From positions 2,678,342 through 2,742,341 of the forward strand of contig BPUI01000001.1 in assembly GCA_019973575.1 (NCBI GenBank): a stretch of DNA of 64,000 bases, written 5' to 3'. Origin of the DNA: Gemmatimonadetes bacterium T265. Its GTDB lineage: Bacteria; Gemmatimonadota; Gemmatimonadetes; Gemmatimonadales; Gemmatimonadaceae. The translations under genes were made by a program, and so were the position numbers. The notes beneath the pieces are model-generated. The model searched no databases. It was given only the letters and a program-made list of their open reading frames with translations, and was not told where the DNA came from. Below are positions 1-7,704 of this stretch, in pieces (within the stretch, counting starts at the first letter, position 1; each line of letters opens with the position of its first letter).

Positions 1-1
1 G

Positions 2-169
2 GACGCGCTCCTCGGCACGACCGGGACCAAACACCGCGGCGGCACGGTCGGCGTGCTCACCGCGGGGCTTATCGACCGGCGTCAGGCATACGAGGTCATT
101 CTCACCTACGCGCTCGCCCCACTCCTCGCCCCGGACCTGCTGGCCACGTCGGCGCGCGGGCGATCGTGA
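2..169 (+). CDS. C-terminal end of a YjjX-like inosine/xanthosine triphosphatase (partial)
   Basis: Only the last 55 codons are present; the gene begins left of the window. The visible piece has GTKHRGGTVGVLTAG followed by LIDRRQAYE and a hydrophobic helix. This resembles the C-terminus of the YjjX (DUF84) NTPase family, which hydrolyses non-canonical ITP and XTP to keep deaminated purines out of nucleic acids. The catalytic N-terminal part cannot be checked. The TGA stop overlaps the GTG start of the next gene by four bases (GTGA), so the two are probably co-translated. The family call rests on a short stretch; another member of the same fold is possible. Confidence 0.6.
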   Translation, partial: DALLGTTGTKHRGGTVGVLTAGLIDRRQAYEVILTYALAPLLAPDLLATSARGRS

Positions 170-669
170 CGCCGGACACACACCGGTCCGAAACGGCGGG
201 CGCGCCCCCGCCGGGGGCGTTCGAGGTCGCCGTGCGGGCGGAGTGGGCGGACGTGGACCTCGTCGGAATCGTGCGGTACAGCGCCTACCCGCGGCTGTTG
301 GACGTCGCGGAGGCCGAGTGGTTCCGCGCGGCGGGGCTCGCCTTTCCGCGTGTCCAGACCGAGTACGGCGTCGTGCTCGTCCGGCGCGTGCTGCACCTCG
401 AATACCGGGCGCCGGCGCGCTACGACGCGGAGTTGCGCGTGGCGCTCTGGGTCGCGCACGCGGCACGGAGCGCGCTCACGTTCGGCGTTGCCGTACGCGA
501 CGCGATCGGGAAGGGAACACACGTCACCGGGCACGTGGTGGTCGTCGCGGTCGACGAGTCCACGCTCGCGAAGGTCGCGCTCCCGGCGGAGCTCGTCGCC
601 CGCCTGGGCAGCACCGCGCGGACGCACGACGTCGCGCACGAGTCGGCGCGCGGGTCGCCGCCCCGGTAA
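166..669 (+). CDS. Acyl-CoA thioesterase, YbgC/FadM (hotdog) family
   Basis: A 167-residue protein of the 4-hydroxybenzoyl-CoA thioesterase type, which hydrolyses acyl-CoA to free acid and CoA in the cytoplasm. The N-terminal strand and helix region contains AEWADVDLVGIVRYSAYPRL, where the Asp after WADVD matches the catalytic Asp of the family (usually YxDTDxxGxVY). The central beta sheet follows. Length is slightly above the usual 130-150 residues because of a Pro-rich N-terminus and a basic tail. The GTG start is chosen because it overlaps the upstream stop by four bases. The substrate cannot be told from sequence, and no partner gene indicates it. Confidence 0.75.
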   Translation: MTPDTHRSETAGAPPPGAFEVAVRAEWADVDLVGIVRYSAYPRLLDVAEAEWFRAAGLAFPRVQTEYGVVLVRRVLHLEYRAPARYDAELRVALWVAHAARSALTFGVAVRDAIGKGTHVTGHVVVVAVDESTLAKVALPAELVARLGSTARTHDVAHESARGSPPR

Positions 670-688
670 CCACGTCGGCCGGGCGGGG

Positions 689-701
689 TATATTGCTCGT
701 A
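689..701 (+). promoter_or_regulatory. -10-like box TATATT directly before the ispH start codon
   Basis: TATATT at 689-694 is followed by only six bases and then ATG at 701. A transcript starting about seven bases downstream of this box would begin at or next to the A of ATG, so ispH may be leaderless. No Shine-Dalgarno sequence is visible. The -35 region (near 666-671) is a poor match. This is inferred from spacing alone. Confidence 0.4.
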
Positions 702-1969
702 TGGCGACTCTCGATCCGGCGGTGTACGTCCGCAAGGGCTTCGGCCTCAAGGCCGAGGTGCAGGCGACGCTCGCGGCCGACTACGACGGCCGGCTCGTGG
801 ACCTGCTGCGGGCCCGCGACTACACGCTTTCGGCGGGCGGGATGACGGTGCGCCTCGCGCGCGAGTTCGGCTTCTGCTACGGGGTGGAGCGCGCCGTGGA
901 TTACGCGTACCAGACGCGGACGAAGTTCCCGGACCGGCGCGTGTGGCTCGCGGGCGAGATCATCCACAACCCGCACGTGAACGCCCGGCTGCGCGAGATG
1001 GGGGTCGGGTTTCTCGCGCTCGCGCCGGTGGTGCCCGACACGCCGGCGTTCGATTACGGACCGGTCGCGTCGGACGACGTCGTGATCCTGCCGGCGTTCG
1101 GGGTGACCATCCACGACTTCGCGGCGCTGCGCGCGCTGGGGTGCGTCGTCGTCGACACGACGTGCGGGTCGGTGCTCAACGTCTGGAAGCGCGTCGACGC
1201 GTACGCGCGCGACGGGTATACGGCGCTCATCCACGGCAAGTACTCGCACGAGGAGACGCGGGCGACGGCGAGCCAGGTGCAGAAGCACCCGGGCGGGCGC
1301 TGGCTCGTGGTGCGCGACCTCGACGAGGCGCGGCTCGTCTGCGACTACGTGGAGGGGCGGGGCGACCGGGCGGCCTTCCTCGCGCGGTTCGCGCGCGCGG
1401 CGTCGCCCGACTTCGACCCGGACCGCGACCTGTCGCGGGTCGGCGTCGCGAACCAGACGACGATGCTCGCGCGCGAGTCGCTCGCGGTCGCGGACTTGGT
1501 GGGCGCGGCGATGGCGCGCGCCCGGGGCGAGGCGTACCGCGCCGCGAATTTTCGCTCGTTCGACACGATTTGCTCCGCGACGCAGGAGCGGCAGGACGCG
1601 GTCGCCGAGTTGTTAGGCGAGCCGCTCGACGCGATGGTCGTCGTGGGCGGCTACAACTCGAGCAACACGATGTCGCTCGCGGCGCTCTGCGCGGCGCGCG
1701 TGCCGACCTACCACATCGAGAGCCCGGACGCGATCGACCCGGCGCGGGGCGTGGTGCGGTACCGCCCGGCGGGCGCGCACACGCAGGAGGCGGAGGCGGC
1801 CGGGTGGCTCCCGCGCGGCGCGGTGCGCGTGGGGCTGACGGCGGGCGCGAGCACGCCCAACAGCAAGATCGGCGAGACGGTGGCGCGGCTGTTCGCGATG
1901 CGCGGCGTGCAGGCCGAGGCGCTGCTGGCGGCGGCGGACGCGGCGTTAGCCGCGCCCGCTTCGGCGTAG
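701..1969 (+). CDS. ispH: 4-hydroxy-3-methylbut-2-enyl diphosphate reductase (IspH/LytB), long form
   Basis: Last enzyme of the MEP isoprenoid pathway: it reduces HMBPP to IPP and DMAPP with a [4Fe-4S] cluster. The 422-residue protein has the three cluster cysteines at about Cys59 (FGFCYGVERA), Cys155 (DTTCGSVLNVWK) and Cys291 (DTICSATQERQDA). It also has HNPHVN near 89-94 and a HGKYSHEET motif. It carries an N-terminal extension of about 45 residues relative to the E. coli enzyme (about 316 residues), like the cyanobacterial/plant and Bacteroidetes-type enzymes. It is apparently monocistronic. The ATG start follows a TATATT box without a ribosome binding site. No other MEP gene is in the window. 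Confidence 0.95.
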   Translation: MATLDPAVYVRKGFGLKAEVQATLAADYDGRLVDLLRARDYTLSAGGMTVRLAREFGFCYGVERAVDYAYQTRTKFPDRRVWLAGEIIHNPHVNARLREMGVGFLALAPVVPDTPAFDYGPVASDDVVILPAFGVTIHDFAALRALGCVVVDTTCGSVLNVWKRVDAYARDGYTALIHGKYSHEETRATASQVQKHPGGRWLVVRDLDEARLVCDYVEGRGDRAAFLARFARAASPDFDPDRDLSRVGVANQTTMLARESLAVADLVGAAMARARGEAYRAANFRSFDTICSATQERQDAVAELLGEPLDAMVVVGGYNSSNTMSLAALCAARVPTYHIESPDAIDPARGVVRYRPAGAHTQEAEAAGWLPRGAVRVGLTAGASTPNSKIGETVARLFAMRGVQAEALLAAADAALAAPASA

Positions 1970-2301
1970 GCGGTGCGCAAGCGGCGCGCGGACGCTCGCG
2001 CCGCGCAGGTCGAACGCGGGTGTGACGCGCGTGAGGCGGGCGGGGTCTGTCTACGCGTACGCCGGATTATTGTCATTTGTGGTCGTGCCCCGCCGTGTGA
2101 TCGCCACGGCGCCCCCGCGGCGGCACGCACCCTGCAAAAGACGCGGTCGTACGCAAATACCCGATGGGCCCGCTGCGCGCCAGGTGTTTAGCGAAGGCTT
2201 GGAATGCGCGCCCGGCCCGGGTACATTGGGTCCGTTCGCGGGCCGTTCAGCACCGAACGGTTCATTGCGGTCGCAGTACTCACGTCATGCCAGGAGGCTT
2301 C
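1970..2301. other. Gene-free leader region upstream of the beta-barrel gene
   Basis: About 330 bases between ispH and the next gene. Open frames here look like GC-driven shadows. The region holds a good promoter-like pair at 2199-2227 and a strong AGGAGG ribosome binding site at 2292-2297. No terminator-like hairpin was recognised right after ispH. Confidence 0.5.
2199..2227 (+). promoter_or_regulatory. Sigma-70-like promoter, TTGGAA-17-TACATT
   Basis: TTGGAA (2199-2204) and TACATT (2222-2227) are separated by exactly 17 bases in an otherwise GC-rich region. The predicted transcript would start near 2234 and have a leader of about 70 bases before the beta-barrel gene. The match to the consensus is good but not experimentally supported. 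Confidence 0.5.
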
Positions 2302-3126
2302 GTGTCTCGCCGAAATTCGTTGTTGTTCGCTGGTCTTTCTCTCGTCGTCGTGTCGGCGGCCGCCGCGACGCACGCGGATGCCCAGGTCCGTTCTGAACGT
2401 CGTATCCGTCGTGCCGGGAAGCAGCAGCCCACGCCGCCCCGCACCGATACCGTCACCGTCACGCGCTCGGACACGGTCCGCATTCGTGACACCGTGTTCG
2501 TCGATCGTCCGCTGCCGGCCCCGCCCCCGGTGCACGACACCGTCCGCATTCCCCCGCCGCCGCCGCCGGTCCGCCTCGGCTACTTCGGCGTCGTGGGCGG
2601 CGTCGGCCTCCCGCTCTCCAAGACGAAGGACGGCACCGGGTCGAACGGCGTCGGCTACACCGTCGGCCCGTCGGTCTTCGGCTTCATCGGCGCGAACGCT
2701 CGCAGCGGCGTACTCGGCCTGCGCCTTGACGGCGGCTACACGCTCCTGCGCGGCTCGAACATCGGCAACGGCTACAGCGCTCACTCCGGGCTCGATAACC
2801 AGGCCACGCCCGACCTCGCCATCTACCAGGGCACGCTCGACGGCGTGATCCGCGCGCCGTTCGGCCGCGACTCGACCGGCGCCGACCATGGCGGCTTCTA
2901 CATCTTCGGCGGCGGCGGCGTCGCCCACGTCCGCAGCTTCCTGCAGAGCGACCAGGCGCCCGACATCGAGCAGAACCTGACCCGCGCGCTCATCCAGGGC
3001 GGCGCTGGCCTCGAGATCGGCGCGCTCGGCGCCGGCAAGATCTTCGCCGAGGGTCGCTTCGTTTACATCTTCACCCCGGGCCAGAAGATCACCTTCGTCC
3101 CGATCGGCCTCGGCGTCCGCTTCTAA
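2302..3126 (+). CDS. Outer-membrane beta-barrel protein with signal peptide
   Basis: About 274 residues. The N-terminus is a classical Sec signal (SRRNS, then a hydrophobic core, then THADA before Gln). Next come a charged Thr/Asp/Pro-rich linker (TDTVTVTRSDTVRIRDTV and PPPPPPVR) and a region of alternating amphipathic strands ending in GLGVRF, with the terminal Phe typical of barrels folded by BAM. It resembles the OmpA-like/OMP_b-brl group of small barrels, function unknown. The GTG at 2302 is preferred because AGGAGG lies four bases upstream; an in-frame ATG at 2287 has no such site. The linker repeats suggest periplasmic or peptidoglycan contact, which is inference. Confidence 0.75.
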   Translation: MSRRNSLLFAGLSLVVVSAAAATHADAQVRSERRIRRAGKQQPTPPRTDTVTVTRSDTVRIRDTVFVDRPLPAPPPVHDTVRIPPPPPPVRLGYFGVVGGVGLPLSKTKDGTGSNGVGYTVGPSVFGFIGANARSGVLGLRLDGGYTLLRGSNIGNGYSAHSGLDNQATPDLAIYQGTLDGVIRAPFGRDSTGADHGGFYIFGGGGVAHVRSFLQSDQAPDIEQNLTRALIQGGAGLEIGALGAGKIFAEGRFVYIFTPGQKITFVPIGLGVRF

Positions 3127-3137
3127 GCGGAACGTCA

Positions 3138-3229
3138 CCAGCGCGGGGTAACCCACCCGCGCTGGCGCAAAGGCCAGTGCTCCACAACGCGTGAACCGCC
3201 CGCGGCGACCTCGATCGCCGCGGGCGGTT
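3138..3229 (+). terminator. Two GC-rich hairpins after the beta-barrel gene
   Basis: The first hairpin pairs CCAGCGCGGG (3138-3147) with CCCGCGCTGG (3156-3165). The second pairs AACCGCCCGCGGCGA (3194-3208) with TCGCCGCGGGCGGTT (3215-3229) around a six-base loop and is followed by TTC. Together they probably end the beta-barrel transcript before the acyl-CoA dehydrogenase gene. Long U-tracts are absent, as is common in very GC-rich genomes. Confidence 0.6.
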
Positions 3230-3259
3230 TCACGTCCTACCGCGGTGTAGTCTTCGGAC

Positions 3260-4546
3260 GTGTCCGCCCCGATCACCTCCGCCGCGACGCCCGTGACCGC
3301 CCCCACACTCCTCCCCGCCGCGGACGCGCCGCCCGCGCCCGCGACGTCCGAGCCGAGGACTAACCTCGACGCGTTAGTCGACGACGTGCGTGCGTTCCTC
3401 GCCGAGCACGTCCGTCCGCTCGAACCGCGGCTCGTGCAGCACGAGTTCCGCGACCTCCTTCCCGAGCTCGCCGCGCTGCGTCGCGAGGTCAGGGCGCGCG
3501 GGCTCTGGGCGCCGTTCCTCCCGCGCGCCCTCGGCGGACGCGGCCTCACGCTGGCGCAGTACGCCGAGGTCAGCGCGGTACTCGGCGAGAGTCCCGTGGG
3601 GCACTACGTGTTCAACTGTCAGGCGCCGGACGTCGGGAACATGGAGCTGCTCCACGCGCACGGAACGCCGGCACAGCGGGAACGCTGGCTCGCCCCGCTC
3701 GTCGACGGCACGGCGCGCAGTTGCTTCTCGATGACCGAGCCCGAGTACCCGGGGAGTAACCCCGTGTGGCTGGGCACGCGCGCGGTGCGCGACGGCGACG
3801 AATACGTGATCACCGGGCACAAATGGTTCACGTCGAGCGCGGACGGGGCCGCGTTCGCCGTCGTCATGGCCGTCACCGATCCCGACGCGGCCCCGCACCG
3901 GCGCGCGTCGATGTTCCTCGTCCCGCTCGACGCGCCGGGGCTCACGCGCGTGCGTAACGTCAGCATCATGGGCGAGGCCGGCAGCGATTGGGCGAGCCAC
4001 GCCGAGCTGCGCTACGACGGCGCGCGCGTACCGGCCGCCGACCGGCTCGGCCCCGAGGGCGCGGGGTTCGCGCTCGCGCAGGAACGGCTCGGTCCGGGAC
4101 GCATCCACCACTGCATGCGGTGGATCGGCATCTGCGAGCGCGCGTTCGACCTGATGTGCGCGCGCGCCGCCACGCGCGAGCTCGCCCCCGGCCGCCCGCT
4201 CGGGCTCAGCGACACGGTGCAGGGGTGGATCGCCGAGAGCCGCGCGGAGATCGACGCGGCGCGCCTGTACGTGCTCGACACGGCGCGGCGGATCGACGCC
4301 GGCGGCGCGGCGGCGGCACGCGACGCGATTTCGGCGATCAAGTTCTACGTCGCCGGCGTCTTGCAGCGCGTGCTCGACCGTGCCATCCAGACGCACGGCG
4401 CGCTCGGCGTGACGGACGACACGCCGCTCGCGTACTGGTACCGCCACGAGCGCGGCGCGCGCATCTACGACGGCGCGGACGAGGTGCACAAGGCCAGCCT
4501 CGCGCGGCGCATCCTCAAGCGGTACGGGATGGAGTCGGGCGGGTGA
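3260..4546 (+). CDS. Acyl-CoA dehydrogenase, ACAD10/ACAD11 (LvaC) type
   Basis: A 428-residue FAD-dependent dehydrogenase. Family features include YVFNCQAPDVGNMELL, the FAD-binding CFSMTEPEYPGSNP segment, GHKWFTSSADGAAF and a C-terminal YDGADEVHKASLARR helix with the acidic catalytic-site segment. Its four-base GTGA overlap with an APH-type kinase gene recreates the domain pair fused in animal ACAD10/ACAD11 and encoded separately in the Pseudomonas levulinate operon (LvaA/LvaC). In those systems a 4-hydroxyacyl-CoA is 4-phosphorylated and then converted to an enoyl-CoA. By analogy this pair may feed 4-hydroxy acids into beta-oxidation. GTG start; a -10-like TAGTCT lies six bases upstream, so the mRNA may be leaderless. 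Confidence 0.85.
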   Translation: MSAPITSAATPVTAPTLLPAADAPPAPATSEPRTNLDALVDDVRAFLAEHVRPLEPRLVQHEFRDLLPELAALRREVRARGLWAPFLPRALGGRGLTLAQYAEVSAVLGESPVGHYVFNCQAPDVGNMELLHAHGTPAQRERWLAPLVDGTARSCFSMTEPEYPGSNPVWLGTRAVRDGDEYVITGHKWFTSSADGAAFAVVMAVTDPDAAPHRRASMFLVPLDAPGLTRVRNVSIMGEAGSDWASHAELRYDGARVPAADRLGPEGAGFALAQERLGPGRIHHCMRWIGICERAFDLMCARAATRELAPGRPLGLSDTVQGWIAESRAEIDAARLYVLDTARRIDAGGAAAARDAISAIKFYVAGVLQRVLDRAIQTHGALGVTDDTPLAYWYRHERGARIYDGADEVHKASLARRILKRYGMESGG

Positions 4547-5715
4547 GCGGCACGGGCGACGCCCGGCGAACGTTAGGCCCGGCGCCGGACGCGCCGCACC
4601 GGGTCCGCCCGGGCGAGGAACTCGACGTCGCGCGGCTGGCGGGTTTCCTCGCCGCGAACGTCCCCGGGCTCGCCGGCGTCGCCGCGTATGACGTCGAGGT
4701 CACGCAGTTCGGCGGGGGCTTCTCGAACCTCACGTACCTCGTCCGCGTCGCGTCGGGAGACGTCGCGACCAACCTCGTTCTTCGTCGACCCCCGTTCGGC
4801 GTGCGGCGTGCCGTCGGTAGTGGCTTCGCGCACGACGTGTTGCGCGAGTACCGACTCCTCGCCGCGCTCCGACCGGCGCACGGCCGGGCGGCGTTCGCGC
4901 GCGTACCGCGGATCGTCGCGGCATGTGCCGACGACACGGTCCTGGGCGCGCCGTTCTACCTCATGGAGCGCGTACACGGCGTGATCCTGCGCGGGCGACC
5001 GGGCGATACACCGCCGGACGCCGCGACGCTCCGCGGGATGAGCGAGCGATTCGTGTCGGAGCTCGCGTCGCTGCACGCTGTCGACTGGCGCGCGAGCGGC
5101 CTGGGCGAATTCGGCCGACCATCGGGCTACGTCGCGCGCCAGGTATCCGGGTGGACGACGCGCTGGCACGCCGCGCGGACGGAGCACGTGCCCGCTGTCG
5201 AGCGTGTAGCGGCGTGGCTCGCCGACCATCAACCGCCCGAGCCGTGCGACGCGTTCGATCCCGCCGCGCTGCTACACAACGACTTCAAGTACGACAACTT
5301 CGTCCTCGACCCGGCCGACCTCACGCGCGTGGTCGCGGTGCTCGACTGGGAGATGGCGACCGTCGGTGCGCCGCTCATGGACCTCGGCACCGCGCTCGCG
5401 TACTGGCTCGAGGCGGACGACCCGCCGGTGCTGCGTGGGCTCGGGCTCGGCCTCACGGCGGCACCCGGGAACATGACGCGCGCCGAGTTGGTTCACGCGT
5501 ACGGTCGTGCGACGGGGCGCGACGTGAGCGACGCGCTGTTCTACTTCGTTTACGGCGTGTTCAAGCTCGCGGTCGTGGCCCAACAGATCTTTGCGCGGTA
5601 CGTCGCGGGCCACACGCGCGACCCACGTTTCGCGAGGCTGGACGTGGTCGTCCACGCGCTGGGCGGGCTCGCGCAGCGCGCCGTCGACACCGGACGCATC
5701 GACCACCTCGGGTAG
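4543..5715 (+). CDS. APH-family phosphotransferase, ACAD10/11 kinase (LvaA) type
   Basis: A 390-residue aminoglycoside-phosphotransferase-fold kinase. The N-lobe has QFGGGFSNLTYLV and the Lys-equivalent NLVLRRPPFG. The catalytic loop is HNDFKYDNFVLD (Brenner-type HxDxxxxN), followed by the metal-binding VLDWEMATVGAPLMDLG. The closest group is the kinase half of ACAD10/ACAD11 and bacterial LvaA, which phosphorylate the 4-hydroxyl of acyl-CoA esters rather than antibiotics. Translation is coupled to the dehydrogenase through GTGA, which supports a joint role. Antibiotic resistance is unlikely given this context. Downstream lies a 230-base gene-free stretch and a strong palindrome. Confidence 0.85.
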   Translation: MSGTGDARRTLGPAPDAPHRVRPGEELDVARLAGFLAANVPGLAGVAAYDVEVTQFGGGFSNLTYLVRVASGDVATNLVLRRPPFGVRRAVGSGFAHDVLREYRLLAALRPAHGRAAFARVPRIVAACADDTVLGAPFYLMERVHGVILRGRPGDTPPDAATLRGMSERFVSELASLHAVDWRASGLGEFGRPSGYVARQVSGWTTRWHAARTEHVPAVERVAAWLADHQPPEPCDAFDPAALLHNDFKYDNFVLDPADLTRVVAVLDWEMATVGAPLMDLGTALAYWLEADDPPVLRGLGLGLTAAPGNMTRAELVHAYGRATGRDVSDALFYFVYGVFKLAVVAQQIFARYVAGHTRDPRFARLDVVVHALGGLAQRAVDTGRIDHLG

Positions 5716-6011
5716 TCTCTGCCGGCCGGCGCACACGGTTGCGCGGCGCGCATCTCGCTATATTGCGACAGTGTAATACGGCGCGTCGGGAAGACTCCTG
5801 TTTTGACCCGACACTATTGAAGCCGGGGACCGTTCCATATCTCGTCGACGTCATGCCCCAGTGCGGGGAAGGCGGAAGGCGGGGGGCCGGCCACCCAACT
5901 GATGTCACAAGCATCGGGGCTTCAAAACAACCTTCCCGGCGAGCCACCTGCACGACGAAGAGGGGCCCTGATCTCTCAGGGCCCCTCTTCGTCGTGCAGC
6001 CGTCGGGCGAC
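5716..6011. other. Gene-free region between convergent genes; possible small RNA
   Basis: Between the kinase gene and msrB. It holds a TATATT box at 5759-5764, two complementary 8-base segments TTGAAGCC (5817-5824) and GGCTTCAA (5918-5925) about 93 bases apart, and the long palindrome at 5948-5999. A promoter-like box, closing stem and terminator-like palindrome on the + strand would fit a transcript of roughly 230 bases. No known RNA family was recognised. Confidence 0.3.
5948..5999. terminator. Perfect 24-bp palindrome, bidirectional terminator
   Basis: Two perfectly complementary 24-base arms (5948-5971 and 5976-5999) flank the four-base loop TCTC. The site sits between the convergent kinase gene and msrB (stop at 6012), so it can end transcripts from both sides. 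It is unusually long and perfect for this window. Confidence 0.75.
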
Positions 6012-6434
6012 TCAGCCCACGAGCTCGGGCAACGGCTCGCCGTCGGGGACGAACTTGAGCGCCACGCCGTTGTTGCAGTAGCGCTGTCCCGTCGGCTCGG
6101 GACCGTCGTCGAAGACGTGGCCCTGGTGTCCGCTGCAGCGCGTGCAGTGGTACTCCGTGCGCGGCCAGATGAGCTTGAAGTCGCGCTTGGTCTCGACCGT
6201 GCCGGGCATCGGCTCGAAGAAGCTCGGCCAGCCGGTGCCGCTCTCGAACTTCGCGTCGCTGCGGAACAGCGGGTGGTTGCACGCCGCGCAGATGAACGTT
6301 CCCGCGCGCTTCTCCCGGTTGAGCGGGCTCGTGCCGGCACGCTCGGTGCCTTCCTCGAACAGCACGTGGAACGCCTCCGGCGGCAGCGCCTTGCGCCACT
6401 CGGCCTTCGGCCTGTCGATCTTCGTCTCGCTCAT
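6012..6434 (-). CDS. msrB: Peptide-methionine (R)-S-oxide reductase MsrB
   Basis: A 140-residue cytoplasmic repair enzyme that reduces methionine-R-sulfoxide in proteins using thioredoxin. Zinc-binding CxxC pairs are at Cys49/Cys52 (CAAC) and Cys97/Cys100 (CTRC). The catalytic cysteine is Cys120 in RYCNNGVAL, and the substrate loop is SGTGWPSF with GHVFDDGP. The usual motif is RYCINS; here the next residues are Asn-Asn-Gly, a mild deviation. No signal peptide. It lies 88 bases downstream of the thiolase gene in the same direction, so it may share that transcript or have its own promoter. Confidence 0.93.
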   Translation of the reverse strand: MSETKIDRPKAEWRKALPPEAFHVLFEEGTERAGTSPLNREKRAGTFICAACNHPLFRSDAKFESGTGWPSFFEPMPGTVETKRDFKLIWPRTEYHCTRCSGHQGHVFDDGPEPTGQRYCNNGVALKFVPDGEPLPELVG

Positions 6435-6522
6435 CGCGTGTTCTCTGTAGTTAGTCGACCTATGCTCGGCCCCGGATGACGTACGCCGCGACGGCTACTT
6501 AGTTCCGCCCTGGACACAACTC

Positions 6523-7701
<1,179 letters not shown>

Positions 7702-7704
7702 CTA

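Noticed and set aside
4543-5715. Kinase as aminoglycoside resistance gene
   Set aside because: Coupling to an ACAD and subgroup motifs point to acyl-CoA kinase.
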